Source: Thinopyrum elongatum | Taxonomy: Eukaryota > Streptophyta > Magnoliopsida > Poales > Poaceae | Direction: 5' to 3' | DNA length: 64,000 nucleotides | Assembly (NCBI GenBank): GCA_011799875.1 | Contig: CM022302.1 | Coordinates: forward strand, 325,541,385 to 325,605,384 | Shown: piece after piece, positions 45,444 to 56,146 of the stretch | Layout of the letters: the number at the start of each line of letters is the position of its first letter | Numbering within the stretch: position 1 is the first letter of the stretch | Notes under the pieces: generated by a model | What the model saw: only the letters and a program-made list of their open reading frames with translations | Told to the model about the DNA's origin: nothing | Databases searched by the model: none | Program-made: the position numbers and the translations under genes

Positions 45444-46709
45444 CTACCTGGATCTAGCCCCCTGTAACAGGGAGCTGATGAAGTATACTGGGCGCTGCAC
45501 CACTTTCTTCTTTGCCGTGACCAGAGAACTACTTCCGCTGCTTTGCTCTTCTCTGCCTTGATCTGCATCTGACCTTGTCGGGGTGTGTTCGCTTTCCTCC
45601 CCGGAAGGGACACCAGCTGCGTCTGTTGTTCCATCCACTTCCCTCTGCACCACCAGTGCTGCGCTAACCACCTGATTAGTTGCCGCCAAGTATAGCAGCA
45701 ATGGTTCTTGAGGTTTTGGAGCAACCAAAGTGGGCACAGAGGAAAGGTAGGCCTTCAAATCTTGTAGTGTGGCGTCTGCCTCTGGGGTCCATTCCATGGG
45801 CTCTGCCTTTTTCAAAACCTTGAAGAATGGCAAGGCACGCTCGGTAGACTTGGAAATGAATCTGCTAAGCGCGACAACACATCCAGTCAAACGCCTCATG
45901 TCCTTGACAGTCTTGGGTGCTTGAATCTGCTCGATAGCCTTGATCTTGTCGGGGTTGGCCTCTATCCCCCGGTGGGACACAAAGAAGCCAAGTAGCTTGC
46001 CGGAAGGAACGCCAAACACACACTTCTCTGGATTTAGCTTCAAGTTGATCTTGCGCAGATTAGCAAACGTCTCTTCCAAATCCTGAATGAGGGTTGATCT
46101 GTCCTTGGTATTGACCACAATATCATCCATGTAAGCCTCAACGTTCCTATGCAACTGTGACTCAAAACCAATTTGAACTGCTCTTGTGAAAGTAGACCCG
46201 GCGCTCTTCAACCCGAAAGGCATCCGCACGAAGCAGTATGTGCCACATGGGGTGATGAACACGGTCTTCTCTTCGTCTTCCTTGGACATGAAGATCTGAT
46301 GATATCCAGAGTAGGCATCCAGGAAGGAAAGCAGGTCACACCCGGAGGTGGAATCCACAATCTGGTCGATGCGTGGCAAGGGAAATGGGTCCTTCGGGCA
46401 TGCCTTGTTCAGATCCGTAAAATCTATGCACAGCCTCCACTTCCCATTGGCCTTGCGTACCACCAGTGGATTTGCTAACCACGTTGGATGCAACACTCCT
46501 CTAACCAGACCAGCTGCCTCAAGTTTCTTGATCTCCTCGGCAATAAATTGCTGCCACTCCAAAGCTTGCTTCTGGACCTTCTGCTTGACGGGTCGGGCAT
46601 GTGGGCAGACAACAAGGTGGTGCTCGATTACCTTCCTGGGAACACCGGGGATGCCAGATGGTTGCCAGGCAAACACATCGACATTCGCCCGCAGGAAGGC
46701 AACGAGCAC
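45444..46709 (-). pseudogene. N2 reverse transcriptase
   Basis: An open segment of 421 codons covering the RT: VFAWQPSGIPG, the fingers (KANGKWRLCIDFTDLNKACPKD), FLDAYSGYHQI, the FVRMPFGLKSAGSTF motif and the catalytic YMDD at 46122-46133. The thumb and first RNase H-like part follow, with PVYFISSLLQGAR at the end. A stop at 46710 separates it from the protease part (codon after TLDDK), so the polyprotein is broken here. The listed start is simply the first usable codon after that stop. Confidence 0.92.
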
Positions 46710-46712
46710 GCT

Positions 46713-47549
46713 TTCCTATTTGTCATCGAGGGTGTCGCTGATGGTGAAAGTACCACAAGCGCCAGCCAGCCCTGCCGGGACCTGTTTCACAGCGGGTGCA
46801 GAGGCCTTGGATCTCTTGCTATTGGAACTCTCGACCGAGTCATCAATAGGCGTAGCATACCCCGAAGAGGTACGCTTCCCAGATTCCTTGCCGGCGTCCC
46901 TGTTAGCCTTCTTCTTTCCATTACTTTCCTTGGCGGGGATTGCAGCTTCAGTGGCCTCTGCTGCGACTGCATCCCGGTACATCTTGTCCACGCAAATAAT
47001 TGCGTCCTTCTCGTCTGATCGAATGGAAATGACGCCCACCGGCCCTGGCATCTTCAAGGTGTTGTGGGCATAGTGGGATGACGCCATGAACTTGACCAAA
47101 GCTGGGCGACCGAGGATTCCATTGTATGGCAGGGGGAGGTCAACCACATCAAACATGATCTTCTCAGTCCGGTAATTTAACTCTCCCCCAAATGTCACTG
47201 GTAACGTGATTTCCCCCTTGGGTCGACTCCTGCCGGGGTTGATCCCTTGAAACGTACCAGTAACTTTGAGCTCTTCTTCTGCTATCTAGAGTTTGCTGAT
47301 GACCTTTGAAGAAATCAGATTCAACCCAGCCCCGCCATCAACCAGCATATTTGTGACACTGAGGTTACGGATTGTTGGTGATACCAACAACGGCAAGCAC
47401 CCTACCGCGGTGGTGCGGTCAGGGTGGTCCTCTTCGTCGAAGATGATGGGTGTGCGGGACCACTTGAGCGGCCTTCGAGAGTCTGCCGCTGGCTCCATGG
47501 CATTGACTTCACACGCCCACCGTTTAAGTTGGCGGTGAGAAGAGTGCAA
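46713..47549 (-). pseudogene. N2 aspartic protease region
   Basis: From 47549: IIFDEEDHPD, then the retropepsin loop LVDGGAGLNLIS (D-G-G in place of D-S-G, common in the Tat lineage), a TAG near 47286, LPVTFGGELNYRTE, LPYNGILGRPALVKF and GVISIRSDEKDA. A Lys/Ser-rich linker leads to the RT. The protease would cut Gag-Pol; the stop breaks it. Confidence 0.85.
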
Positions 47550-47903
47550 AGATGCACCCCCATCAATGCACAGGGTGTCAGTGGCTTTCTGGAATTCCTG
47601 CTCGGTGGTTTCCTCTTCATCTCCTCCATCACTGTCATCGTTGCAATCCTCCTTCTCACGGCCCCTGGTGGGTTTCCCTTGATTCTAAGGAGCCTTGCCG
47701 GGGCGGCTTGCTCCGCCACCCCGGCCCTTTCCGCCAGCGCCATTCTGACCTTTCTCTTTATCTCGCTTCTCATATTCAGCCCTCTGCTTCTTGACAAGCT
47801 GCTCAACCTAATGACACTCCTGGAGATCATGGCCCTTGGTCCGATGGATCTTGCAATACGGGCCATCGCCTTTCCCAGCCTTCTCGGCAGCCGCGACTTC
47901 CCG

Positions 47904-49667
47904 TCAGTCAGTGCACGCGGCAATCTCCTTGCCGGGTATCTCAGCCTTGGCTTTCTTGCCAGTACTAGGCAGGCCCAATCCCTCAACGGTCATCACTACC
48001 TTATCCTTGCACCTTTTGTTGCGCTTCTTGTTCTTCTTCTTTTGACTGGCGGCCTCATCATCATCCTCTGAATCGATGTCGATGCCATCCTCTTCTCCGG
48101 GGAGCTTCCTCCCCTCCTCTATTCGAGCACACTTATCCACCAGAGTGTAAAGCTCCTTCACAGTCTTGGGTAATCGAACGTTCATCTTGGAATGTATCCA
48201 ACGATTGCGCATGTTGGACAGGAACGCAGCTATCATAGCTGCCGGGTGGATGTCTGGAATATTCCTGTGGACTCTACTGAATCTTTGCATGTATTTTCGC
48301 AGGCTCTCACCTTCTTTCTGCGGAAGAAGCTGCAAGTCGCTGGGCCGCCCTGGTTCTTGATGGCCGCCCGTGAAGGCACCAACGAACTCATGGCACAGGT
48401 CAACCCAGGTCGAAATGGAGTTCTCCGGCAGGTGCATCAGCCAAGACCTCACATTTGGTTTGAGTGCCAAAGGGAAGTAGTTGGCGAATACCTTCTCATC
48501 TCTTCCCCCGGCAGCTTGAACAGCGATGGTGTAGATGCTCAAGAACTCTGTCGGGTTCAGTCTTCCATCATACTTCTCTGGTATCTCTGGCTTGAACGTG
48601 CGAGTGGACGGCCAACGGACTTGCCGTAGCTCGTGGGTGAAGGCAGGGCACCCAGCCTCGAAAGGCAGGTACCCACCGTCAGCGAGGACGGGCTCATCGA
48701 CGTCGGGGCCATCGCGCCTGTCGGACTAGTGGTGGGCGTCGCGGTGTTGCTCGGTGTTGACACGCGCGCCTTCCCTCCGCCTGTCCTCCAGGACTCGCCG
48801 TGGGCCTTGACGCGCTCGAGGGTCGGACGAAGCCATCGAGACATCATCAGGTTCTTGGTCGCGCGGCTCCCGCGCCGGCTGCCGTGGAGGGGACTGCACC
48901 GTAGGAGTGGCCCCATCCGCACGGCCAACAACGTGGGCCGTTGCGGCTGCCTGGGGAGGCCGTGGCGGTACAGCCCGCTGCGATCCTCCTGCCTCGGCGA
49001 AGCCAATCAGACTCTGAATGGTGGCTCTCCACTCATCCATCTGATCGGCTGCCGGTGGAAATTTCAACAATAGCCGAGCCCGCGCCATAGCCTCCAAAAC
49101 GGTGCTTGGCATGGATGTCAATGAAGACCGTAACGTCGCCCAGCTCCTGACGGTGCCGGTAGCGATCGCGCCGTGCTCTCGTCGTCATGAGCCAACCGCC
49201 TGGATGGCATGTGGACGAGGTGGAGGCACTTGAGGGCCAGCGGCTCCGATTGGCGTAGCGGCTGGGTCGGCTCGTTCTGGGGGTGGCACATGTTCTACGG
49301 CCGCTCCCGTGGCGGGAGCGGTCGGGGAGTTGTGATTCCCCCCAGAGCGAGTACCCCCGCTACAGCTGTGCCCCTCGGCCGGACGGGGAGGTGCAGATGG
49401 AATGATCTCTCCTCCCGTACCTCATGGGGCGTAGCCGCTGGAATGTAGTTGGTGTTGTCCTTCTCCAGTGCCTCCTGCTCCTGCTTCGGCTGCAGGGGAG
49501 GTGGGTACGACGCCGCCCGCGCCGACCACGTCCCCCGCAGCGTTTGCACTTCCAGGCGTCCTCGTAGCCCCCGCGGCGCCGACGGGCGCGTGCGGCGGGG
49601 CCTTCGAGCTGGATGGATGAGCTGCGGCACCGGGCTTCTTCTTGGGCGCCACGGACGATAGAGCCAT
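47904..49667 (-). pseudogene. N2 gag
   Basis: The likely start is MALSSVAPKKK at 49667, with an Ala/Pro/Gly-rich N-terminal region. The capsid core is in 47904-48542: VFANYFPLALKPNVRSWLMHLPENSI, WVDLCHEFVGAFTGG, ESLRKYMQRFS, NRWIHSKM and DKCARIEEGRKL. A Lys-rich nuclear-signal-like stretch (KKKNKKRNKRCK) follows. Frame changes occur near 49420, 48726, 48550 and 47900, so the protein is broken. The region between 47550 and 47900 is Arg/Lys-rich and links gag with the protease. Confidence 0.85.
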
Positions 49668-49734
49668 TGATGAAGAAGATGACGGTGAAGATGATGCGCT
49701 TCGTACACTTCTCGGGTTCGCGCAAGCGCAGCCC

Positions 49735-49750
49735 CCTACCTAGCACGCCA
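49735..49750 (-). other. N2 primer-binding site
   Basis: The minus strand reads TGGCGTGCTAGGTAGG four bases inside the LTR. The form TGGCG...GG is common in Tat elements; I have not assigned the tRNA. Confidence 0.7.
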
Positions 49751-49754
49751 AAGA

Positions 49755-50668
49755 TGTCGTGGGAAACCATGGCCACCTATGGGGCCAAGGGCCCCTTTTG
49801 GTTCGGCAGGGGGACTGAGCATGTTGCACAAAGAGCGGAGGAGCACAGCGTAGCGCGGCAGAGATCACACGGGCAGTTTTACCCAGGTTCGGGCCGCCGC
49901 GAGGCGTAAAACCCTACTCCTGCTTTGGTGGATTGATGGTGGATGGTGGTGGAAACGCAGCGCTCTTGTCCCGGCAGGGTTGCCTCAGGGCGAGAGCAGC
50001 TACGCGCGTATGAGTGTACAGGGGTCCGAATCCTTTCTATGGTTGCCATGGGCCTCCTTTTATAGATCAAGGGGTCACCACAGTGGCAAATCAGTCATTG
50101 TGTACTGATTAGGTAGTGAATAGTGCTATCATATCTGCTCTGCAGACAGAGCAGTACGCATTAAATGCGCCGCTCAGTGTCACATCACGGCCTGCCCGGC
50201 ACGTCTTGCCAGGCTGTTTGGCCACCTTCTCTCCTGTCTGCGTGACACGTCACAGGACGGGTGTCATCTGGAGGTGATTCCTATAGGAAATGGTTGCCAT
50301 GTGGCAAAAGGCAGCCACTTAGTCATCTTGGGGCTTGACACCGCACCGATCGGTGACTTGCGTCGCTATGAGGTGGGGCGGTGAAGCCTTGGCGGGGTGT
50401 TTCGCCTTCGTATGCCCCGGTAGGCCTGCTGGGGCGGTCCTGAGGCTTGCTTCCGGGGCAACCCTGGCCTCGCCAGGCTCTCCTGCCCGGCAAGGAAGGT
50501 TTTCCCTTAGCGGTGTCTTGCTTCTTGGCTTGACTTGGTCTTCTCAACTTGCCCTTTGATTCCTCAAAGAGCCTATCTCTTCATCTTGGTCTTGTCTTGG
50601 ATGTTGCAATCTTGATCTTGGGCCTGTGCACGGTCTGGGCAACAGACCCAGGGTTTGTTGCACCGACA
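49755..50668 (-). repeat. N2 5' LTR
   Basis: Direct repeat of 40905-41817, with a TATAAAAGG box on the minus strand near 50056-50064. Small differences from its partner can be seen by eye (for example near 50110-50125), indicating some time since insertion. Confidence 0.92.
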
Positions 50669-50673
50669 GCAGG

Positions 50674-51074
50674 GTACCCCAGGATGGCGTTGTACGGGAG
50701 GCCAATGTGGGCCACGTCGAAGTCGATGAGCTCGTTGTGGTAGTTGTCGCGAGTGCCGAAGGTGACTGGGAGGCGCACCTGCCCCAGGGGGTGGTGGAGC
50801 TGTCGGTCACCCCAGAGAATGCCTTGGTGGGCATGAGCTTATCATAAGGCACTTTGAGCGTCTCGAAGGTCTCCACAGAGAGCACGTTGAGGCCGGTACC
50901 ACCATCGATGAGGGTCTTGGTTCCTGAGACGTTGCTGATGGTGGGCGTGCACAGCATGGGGAGCGTGCCCGCGGTGGCCGAACACCTAAGGTGGTCCTTG
51001 GAGTAGAAGGTGATGGCGTATTGAGACCACTTGAGGGGGCGCACAGCCTCAAGCCTCGGGAGGGCAGGATTCAC
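50674..51074 (-). pseudogene. N-terminal part of the protease region of the 17.5-kb element
   Basis: From 51074: MNPALPRLEAVRPLKWSQY, ITFYSKDH, the retropepsin loop LIDGGTGLNVLS, TLKVPYDKLMP, then after a frame change LPVTFGTRDNYHNE, FDVAHIGLPYNAILGYPA. N2 then interrupts it; the rest is at 40602-40899. The frame change near 50830 inactivates it independently of N2. Confidence 0.85.
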
Positions 51075-51079
51075 CTCAC

Positions 51080-52828
51080 GAGAGAACTGCTTGAAGAGGT
51101 GGTTGGACGCGGGAGCGTGAGCTCCTCCAAGGATGTAGGCTATCGCGCGAGGCTCTTGGTAGCCCCTAGCCCCCTCGTCTAGCTGGTTGTTGTTGTTCCT
51201 CCTGGGGGCGGCGGCAATGGTGGAAGGCCCGCGTTGACCTAAGGTCGGATCTCGCGAGGCTGATCGCGCCAGGCACCGTCGCGAGGCTGATCGCGCCAGG
51301 CGTTCTCACGAGGCTGGTCACGCCAGCCCTGGCGGGGACCGCGGTTGTCCCAGCATCGTCTACCGCGGCCTCCTCCGTGGCCGAAGCCACGATCGTTGCA
51401 CTCGGGACGGCGGCCCAAGCGCTCCTCACAGAGCGCCATGAGCTCCTGACAGTCGTCGGTGTTATGGGTACGCATGTTGTGGAAGACGCAAAATGGGTGA
51501 ACGTCCTTGGCGGGCTCGTCGCAGTCGCAGCCGTGCTTCTGCTCGAGCTCTACTGCCAGCACGGTGGGGCCCTTGCACTTTGCTTCCTTGGCCTTGGCCT
51601 TCTTGTCCTCGAGCTCGACTTCAGGGCTGCTGACGAGAGAGAGGCGGCCTTCTTCCACCCTCGCACACTTGTCAGCCAGGTTGAACAGCTTCAGTGCTGT
51701 GCACAGGTCGTCGTTGATGGCGAGCTTTTCACTCATCCTGACATCCGTGACACCGTCGGTGAACGTCGAGATGATGGCTTCATCCGAGGCCTTCGGGATC
51801 TTGAGGCGGACTTGGGTAAAGCGTTGAATGTACTAGCAGAGGGTCTCGCCAAGGCACTGCTTCACGTGCCGCAGGTCGTTGATGGTGAGGGCGCGGTCGC
51901 GAGTGCCCTGGAAGTTGGCAATGAACTGCTCGCGAAGCTCATCCCACGAAGAGATCGACCCCTCAGGGAGGTTCATGAGCCAGGAGCATGCGCCATCCTT
52001 GAGGGCCATGGGGAACCAGTTCGCCATGACCTTGTCGTCGCCGTTCGCCGCCTCGATGCTCAGCGCGTAGAGTTGAAGGAACTCCGCGGGGTCAGGGATG
52101 GCGTCGTAGCGAGGGGGCAGCTCCGGCTTGAACTTGACCGGCCAGACCACTCGGCGCAGCTCGCGAGTGAAGGCGCGGCAGCCCGTAGCGCTGACGGGCG
52201 CAGCTCGCGCTGGAGCGGTGCGATCATGGCGCCCATGTGCCACAACTTCCTGGGCGGTCCGGTCTTGGAGCTGGCGCAGTGGTGTGGGGGGCACACGCGC
52301 ATCGTGCAGCGGCTGGTGCACAATCTGGCAGCTGGCCTCATCCCGAGCCGGCGCGGGCGCGCCGCGCGTTGGCCCGCGCAGGCGCACATCATGTCGGAGC
52401 TTGGCGGTGCCATCGCGCAGAGGAGGAGGCGGTGGGGCGCCATGCGCGATGTCGCCCGTGCGAGACGAGGCCTCGCCCGCGGCATTGACAAGCTCGGTGA
52501 TGCGGCCCAGCCAAGCGTCGTAGCCTTCATTGGCGGGGAGGTAGCGCAGTAGCTCGTGCGCCATGAGCAACGCAGGCTGCGTGTTCGCCGGCCCACGACG
52601 AACATGGGAGGACGAAGCCGTGACTGGAGTGAGGGAAGGCGTGGTGATGCGGCCGTCGCGCTGCACGTAGGGTGGCAGGGAGGAGTCCTGCTGCTCATGA
52701 GCGGCTGGGTCAGTGGCAGCATTGGCCGCAGCGGTCGGGGAGGGGCGGCGACCTCTACGGCCCGCCGGCTCCGTCTGGGTGACACGAGCCGCACGACTCT
52801 CGGCACGAACACGACAGGCGTCAGCCAT
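51080..52828 (-). pseudogene. Gag of the 17.5-kb element
   Basis: ATG at 52828 (MADACRVRAE). An Arg/Ala/Pro-rich N-terminus of about 190 residues is followed by the capsid core: YDAIPDPAEFLQLYALSIEA, NWFPMALKDGACSWLMNLPEGSI, WDELREQFIANFQGT. At 51833-51835 a stop replaces the expected Trp (TLC-stop-YIQRF). The frame goes on with ADKCARVEEGR, a Cys/His cluster (CDCDEPAKDVHPFCVFHNMRTHNTDDC) and three nine-residue repeats (WRDQPRE/D...) at about 51239-51330. Later stops separate it from the protease. Confidence 0.85.
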
Positions 52829-52880
52829 GGGAGCGGTGGAGCAGGGACGGATCGAAGCGAAAGAACTCTGGCACACCCCT

Positions 52881-52894
52881 ACCTTGCGCGCCAA
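52881..52894 (-). other. Primer-binding site of the 17.5-kb element
   Basis: TGGCGCGCAAGGTA on the minus strand, two bases inside the 5' LTR. It is related in form to the N2 site. Confidence 0.7.
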
Positions 52895-52896
52895 AT

Positions 52897-53758
52897 GTCG
52901 AAATCGGGGCTCCGCATACCCAAACAAGGTTCAAACTCTAGGGTGTGCGCGAAGAACTCACCTAGGCAACAACTTGCTGCTCGCCGCCCCACGGCTTGAC
53001 TCTGGCGTGCTCGTGCGAGAGGGAAGAAGAGATGGACACGATGATTTACCCAGGTTCGGGCCACCTTGCGATGTAAGACCCTACTCCTGCTTCGTGGTGG
53101 AATGCCTCGCGAGGAGGGTGAGTATGAACTAGTACAAGGATGAACTGCCTCGTGAGGGCTCGAGGATGAATGGATCCGATGCCTCCCCCTCTACGGTGGA
53201 GACTAACCTATATCTATACTAGCCCGACCCTCTTCCTCCGAAAACTCTAGGCGGGAAGGGATACTACAACGGCCAATTCGAAGGGGCACAGGAGTACACC
53301 CTATCCTGACTAAAGGTGGTCTTCGTCTACAAAGATTCTGGTCGTGACACGCAGGTGGGCTTGGTGATTACCTCCGTCCTACCGAGCCCGTGGTCTTGGT
53401 CTCGTTGCACCGGAATGGCAACCTTTGGGGGATTCCTCGGGACCCCGCGTACGTCCTTGTCCCTCTAGCACCAAAGAGGAAATTGTCCTAGACTGCGCCC
53501 GCTGGCACCCTCCTGGCTCCGGTCATCATGGCTCGCGTCACCACACGCCTCATTAGGTGGGGTGCGAGCCTAGAGATGTCCGCCCCTCGGGAGGCTGCTC
53601 CTTAGGGGGTTTGATGTAGTTCGCCTCATGAGGCGGAGGCCCTCGCGAGGGTCTTGCTCGTGAAGTCTTGGAGCTGGGCCGCACCGGGCCTTTAACGATG
53701 CCACGCGATGGGCCGCAGGCAGACGGGCCTGGGTACCCCCTGTCCCAGAACCCCGACA
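52897..53758 (-). repeat. 17.5-kb element, 5' LTR
   Basis: Direct repeat of 36246-37121. The outer CCCCGACA ends against CTATG at 53759. On the minus strand it starts TGTCGGGGTTCTGG and ends GATTTCGACA. Confidence 0.9.
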
Positions 53759-53763
53759 CTATG

Positions 53764-53798
53764 GACCCATAGGTCTATGGTAAACTACTCACACATCA
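53764..53798 (+). mobile_element. Right half of the repeat interrupted by the 17.5-kb element
   Basis: Continues the sequence left of 36246 after one CTATG. It ends near ACTCACACATCAT, where the character changes to that of the X interior. The exact border is uncertain by about 10 bp. Confidence 0.4.
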
Positions 53799-56146
53799 TT
53801 TGCACTTATGGCATAGATGACGAGATCATGGTTATTGGATTTTGTTTCTCTTGTGATGATATTGCTATGCTACCTTTGCAAAATTTGTGCAATTCACCTC
53901 ATATGCCATGCCATGAAAATTATTGCGTATTGCAAGATTCCATCCCTTGTGTGCACCATATGCCTACCATTCATGACAATGCTCTAGATATTACTAGTGA
54001 TGCATTACACAATTTGAGTCTCCATTATGCTAAACATAACAACAAACCTTTCATGATGGATTACATGTTTCTATATCATGCATCTCATTTATTTGAGCAT
54101 TGGATATTTTGTGCTAACCAACACATGCACGTGCGCATCATAATGGATGATGTGTACATATACCACGCACACACAATTTTCCCTTTGCCTTTGTTTTGTG
54201 TAGGTACTTATGAACACTTGTCAACCTCACAATCCCATGAGTTGACGAAACAAGCTCTTGAGAGCAACGATGACTTGGGATCCTGTGGACTATCCTTACC
54301 ACTGTTCCCTTCGTGCAAGGACTGCGCGCATCTCTTCTACTTGGCTCTCACACGGCTATGGGCTATATACCATTTGTCATCTTATACCCATTTTACCGTG
54401 TTCACTTTGCATGTTATGCCTCTTTATATGCCTTTGCCATGCAATTGTGACCCTTGCTTGCACTTACATGCGATTCACCATTATACTACTTCTATGTGTA
54501 TTTGCATGCTTGGTGGAGATCCTTGTTGCTATTACCACATTTTCCTTGTACCTCGTGCTATTGTTGATTCTTGTGTTGGGAGAGTCATATTGTTCAATTG
54601 CTATTTCCATAAGACTTCTTGCCAATACAATGATGATACATTACTCATATCTTATTTTCATGCTTGTGACATGACATGTGCATTATATATGCTCACTATT
54701 TGCACACATGACGTGATTTCCATGATTACTTCTAGTATGTTGCACCTTCGCACTACTAGCTTGCATGACTTGTTTACTATGATCACTTGCTTTGTCGCAT
54801 CACCCATGATACATAATTGCTCATTGCATTGGGTTGATGACATATATATTCATGCCTCTCACATGATTTTTCTTGATCATTGTCTCTTGTCTCCATTAGT
54901 TGCCTCTCTCATATCCAATTGTAGTGAGTGCAACAATTCTATGCTTATTGATTGTGGAGACTTGGACATCTTACTTGTGAAGCATGCTTGTTTGCTTGTG
55001 CTTAATGCATTTGGTTGTCCCCGCATCTTATGCCTACATACCATGCCCTACACCCTTGTCCTTTCTTATGATAAGAATGATGAAAACACTTGTTGGGTAT
55101 TTCACCACATGAATGTTAGGTTTTGCATTTCCGCTAACCTCATTTGTTTTTCCGAGTGTTTGTCACGTTCTTTCGTTTTGAAGGAATCACAAGGCATTAC
55201 CATCATGAGACATATTGGTTATGTGAAGGTGTGCATGATGTGTGACACCAACACCTTCAAGAACATTCATAAGGTGAACTCCTTCCCTTTGAGCCATCCT
55301 CAAATACGCATATTGGATGGGTCATTCTTTCATTGTTCTTTCCTTCTTCTTGTCTACATGATACACATATTGGATGGAGGACCGACATTGGAGATGGACC
55401 CTATGGACCTTCAAGTTGAGGAGTGCCATGACATCGAGCTCTGGTACAACACCACCCCTAACAAATTTGCATCTTATGCATGGATTAACTCACATTATGA
55501 TTGCCTTGTTGCATCTTGTATTTCTATGTCATCCATGATATATGAGCTTGTGCATCTCCTTAGCAAATTTGTTATGATCTTCCTTGATGGCATATTCATA
55601 CATAATGATCACATTGCCTACCATCAATTGCATGATAACATAATCATACTGAGCATCCATTGCCATGTTCATGCTCTTGATATACCATCTCTCTATGACA
55701 TCATTTTGCACAATGGTAGCATTTGTAGCTTTGTGCACCATGACATTTACCATACCTTTGCATGCACAACAAATGAATTTGCTCTCATGAATGCTTTGCA
55801 TATCATTCTATATCATTTGGCTAAGCTTCATGCACCTTGTCATGATCAATCTTATCGGACGAACTCATGTTTACTTGATGGACACCTCGTGTGCGCTAAC
55901 CATTGTATTTTCGAGTGTCGTTTGTGTTTGCTCTTTTTGCATGTATACCACTCCGGAGACACCTTGGAGTACTTGGATTGCGCAATGTCTTCAACTCCGT
56001 CCAATTACAAGTCCGTCCATGACAACCGTTTCCATGGTGATGAGGATTACGATCCAAGGTCGAATCTTCCCCAAGGGGGGGTAGATGATGCGGAGCATCC
56101 TACGATCATCCCAATGTACACTTCGACTACTCCCCAAGCCCCATGA
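53777..56146 (+). CDS. Very long His/Cys/Met-rich ORF of the X element, unknown function
   Basis: The frame is open without a stop from 53708 to 56146. The first ATG outside the LTR of the neighbouring element is 53777, and real X sequence starts near 53800, so the natural start is probably lost; about 780 codons remain. The product is strikingly rich in His, Cys, Met, Ile, Leu and Tyr and poor in Lys, Arg, Glu, Gln and Gly, with frequent pairs such as HH, CH, MH and many hydrophobic stretches. I see no RT, integrase, protease or gag motif. The end (DPRSNLPQGGVDD, then EHPTIIPM) encodes the polypurine tract and runs 61 bp into the 3' LTR. The DNA is rich in CAT, ATG and TGC words. It may be an accessory protein of the family or a non-coding RNA region with a chance frame; the length argues for selection. 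Confidence 0.45.
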   Translation: MVNYSHIICTYGIDDEIMVIGFCFSCDDIAMLPLQNLCNSPHMPCHENYCVLQDSIPCVHHMPTIHDNALDITSDALHNLSLHYAKHNNKPFMMDYMFLYHASHLFEHWIFCANQHMHVRIIMDDVYIYHAHTIFPLPLFCVGTYEHLSTSQSHELTKQALESNDDLGSCGLSLPLFPSCKDCAHLFYLALTRLWAIYHLSSYTHFTVFTLHVMPLYMPLPCNCDPCLHLHAIHHYTTSMCICMLGGDPCCYYHIFLVPRAIVDSCVGRVILFNCYFHKTSCQYNDDTLLISYFHACDMTCALYMLTICTHDVISMITSSMLHLRTTSLHDLFTMITCFVASPMIHNCSLHWVDDIYIHASHMIFLDHCLLSPLVASLISNCSECNNSMLIDCGDLDILLVKHACLLVLNAFGCPRILCLHTMPYTLVLSYDKNDENTCWVFHHMNVRFCISANLICFSECLSRSFVLKESQGITIMRHIGYVKVCMMCDTNTFKNIHKVNSFPLSHPQIRILDGSFFHCSFLLLVYMIHILDGGPTLEMDPMDLQVEECHDIELWYNTTPNKFASYAWINSHYDCLVASCISMSSMIYELVHLLSKFVMIFLDGIFIHNDHIAYHQLHDNIIILSIHCHVHALDIPSLYDIILHNGSICSFVHHDIYHTFACTTNEFALMNALHIILYHLAKLHAPCHDQSYRTNSCLLDGHLVCANHCIFECRLCLLFLHVYHSGDTLEYLDCAMSSTPSNYKSVHDNRFHGDEDYDPRSNLPQGGVDDAEHPTIIPMYTSTTPQAP

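Larger units (their letters stand above)
40905..50668 (-). mobile_element. N2: complete Tat-type Gypsy element (G1 family)
   Basis: LTRs at 40905-41817 and 49755-50668 (913 and 914 bp, very similar) with the duplication GCAGG at 40900-40904 and 50669-50673. On the minus strand: PBS (49735-49750), gag, protease, RT, RNase H, integrase, 3' region and PPT next to the left LTR. The coding parts have several stops. It inserted into the protease region of the 17.5-kb element, so it is younger than that element. Confidence 0.95.
36246..53758 (-). mobile_element. 17.5-kb Tat-type Gypsy element with nested N2
   Basis: LTRs at 36246-37121 (876 bp) and 52897-53758 (862 bp), with CTATG duplicated at 36241-36245 and 53759-53763. 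The interior reads on the minus strand: PBS at 52881-52894, gag, protease, a short RT remnant and a long 3' region. Without N2 (9764 bp plus duplication) the element is about 7.7 kb. RNase H and integrase are absent and most of the RT is deleted, so it is a deletion derivative. Confidence 0.92.

Noticed and set aside
51377..52552. Plus-strand ORF of 391 codons
   Set aside because: It is exactly antisense to the gag of the 17.5-kb element, in GC-rich DNA where long antisense frames are common. No domain is visible and it has no promoter-like context.
53708..53776. Upstream start of the long X ORF at 53708
   Set aside because: These codons lie in the LTR of the 17.5-kb element and its duplication, so they are joined to the X frame only by chance.
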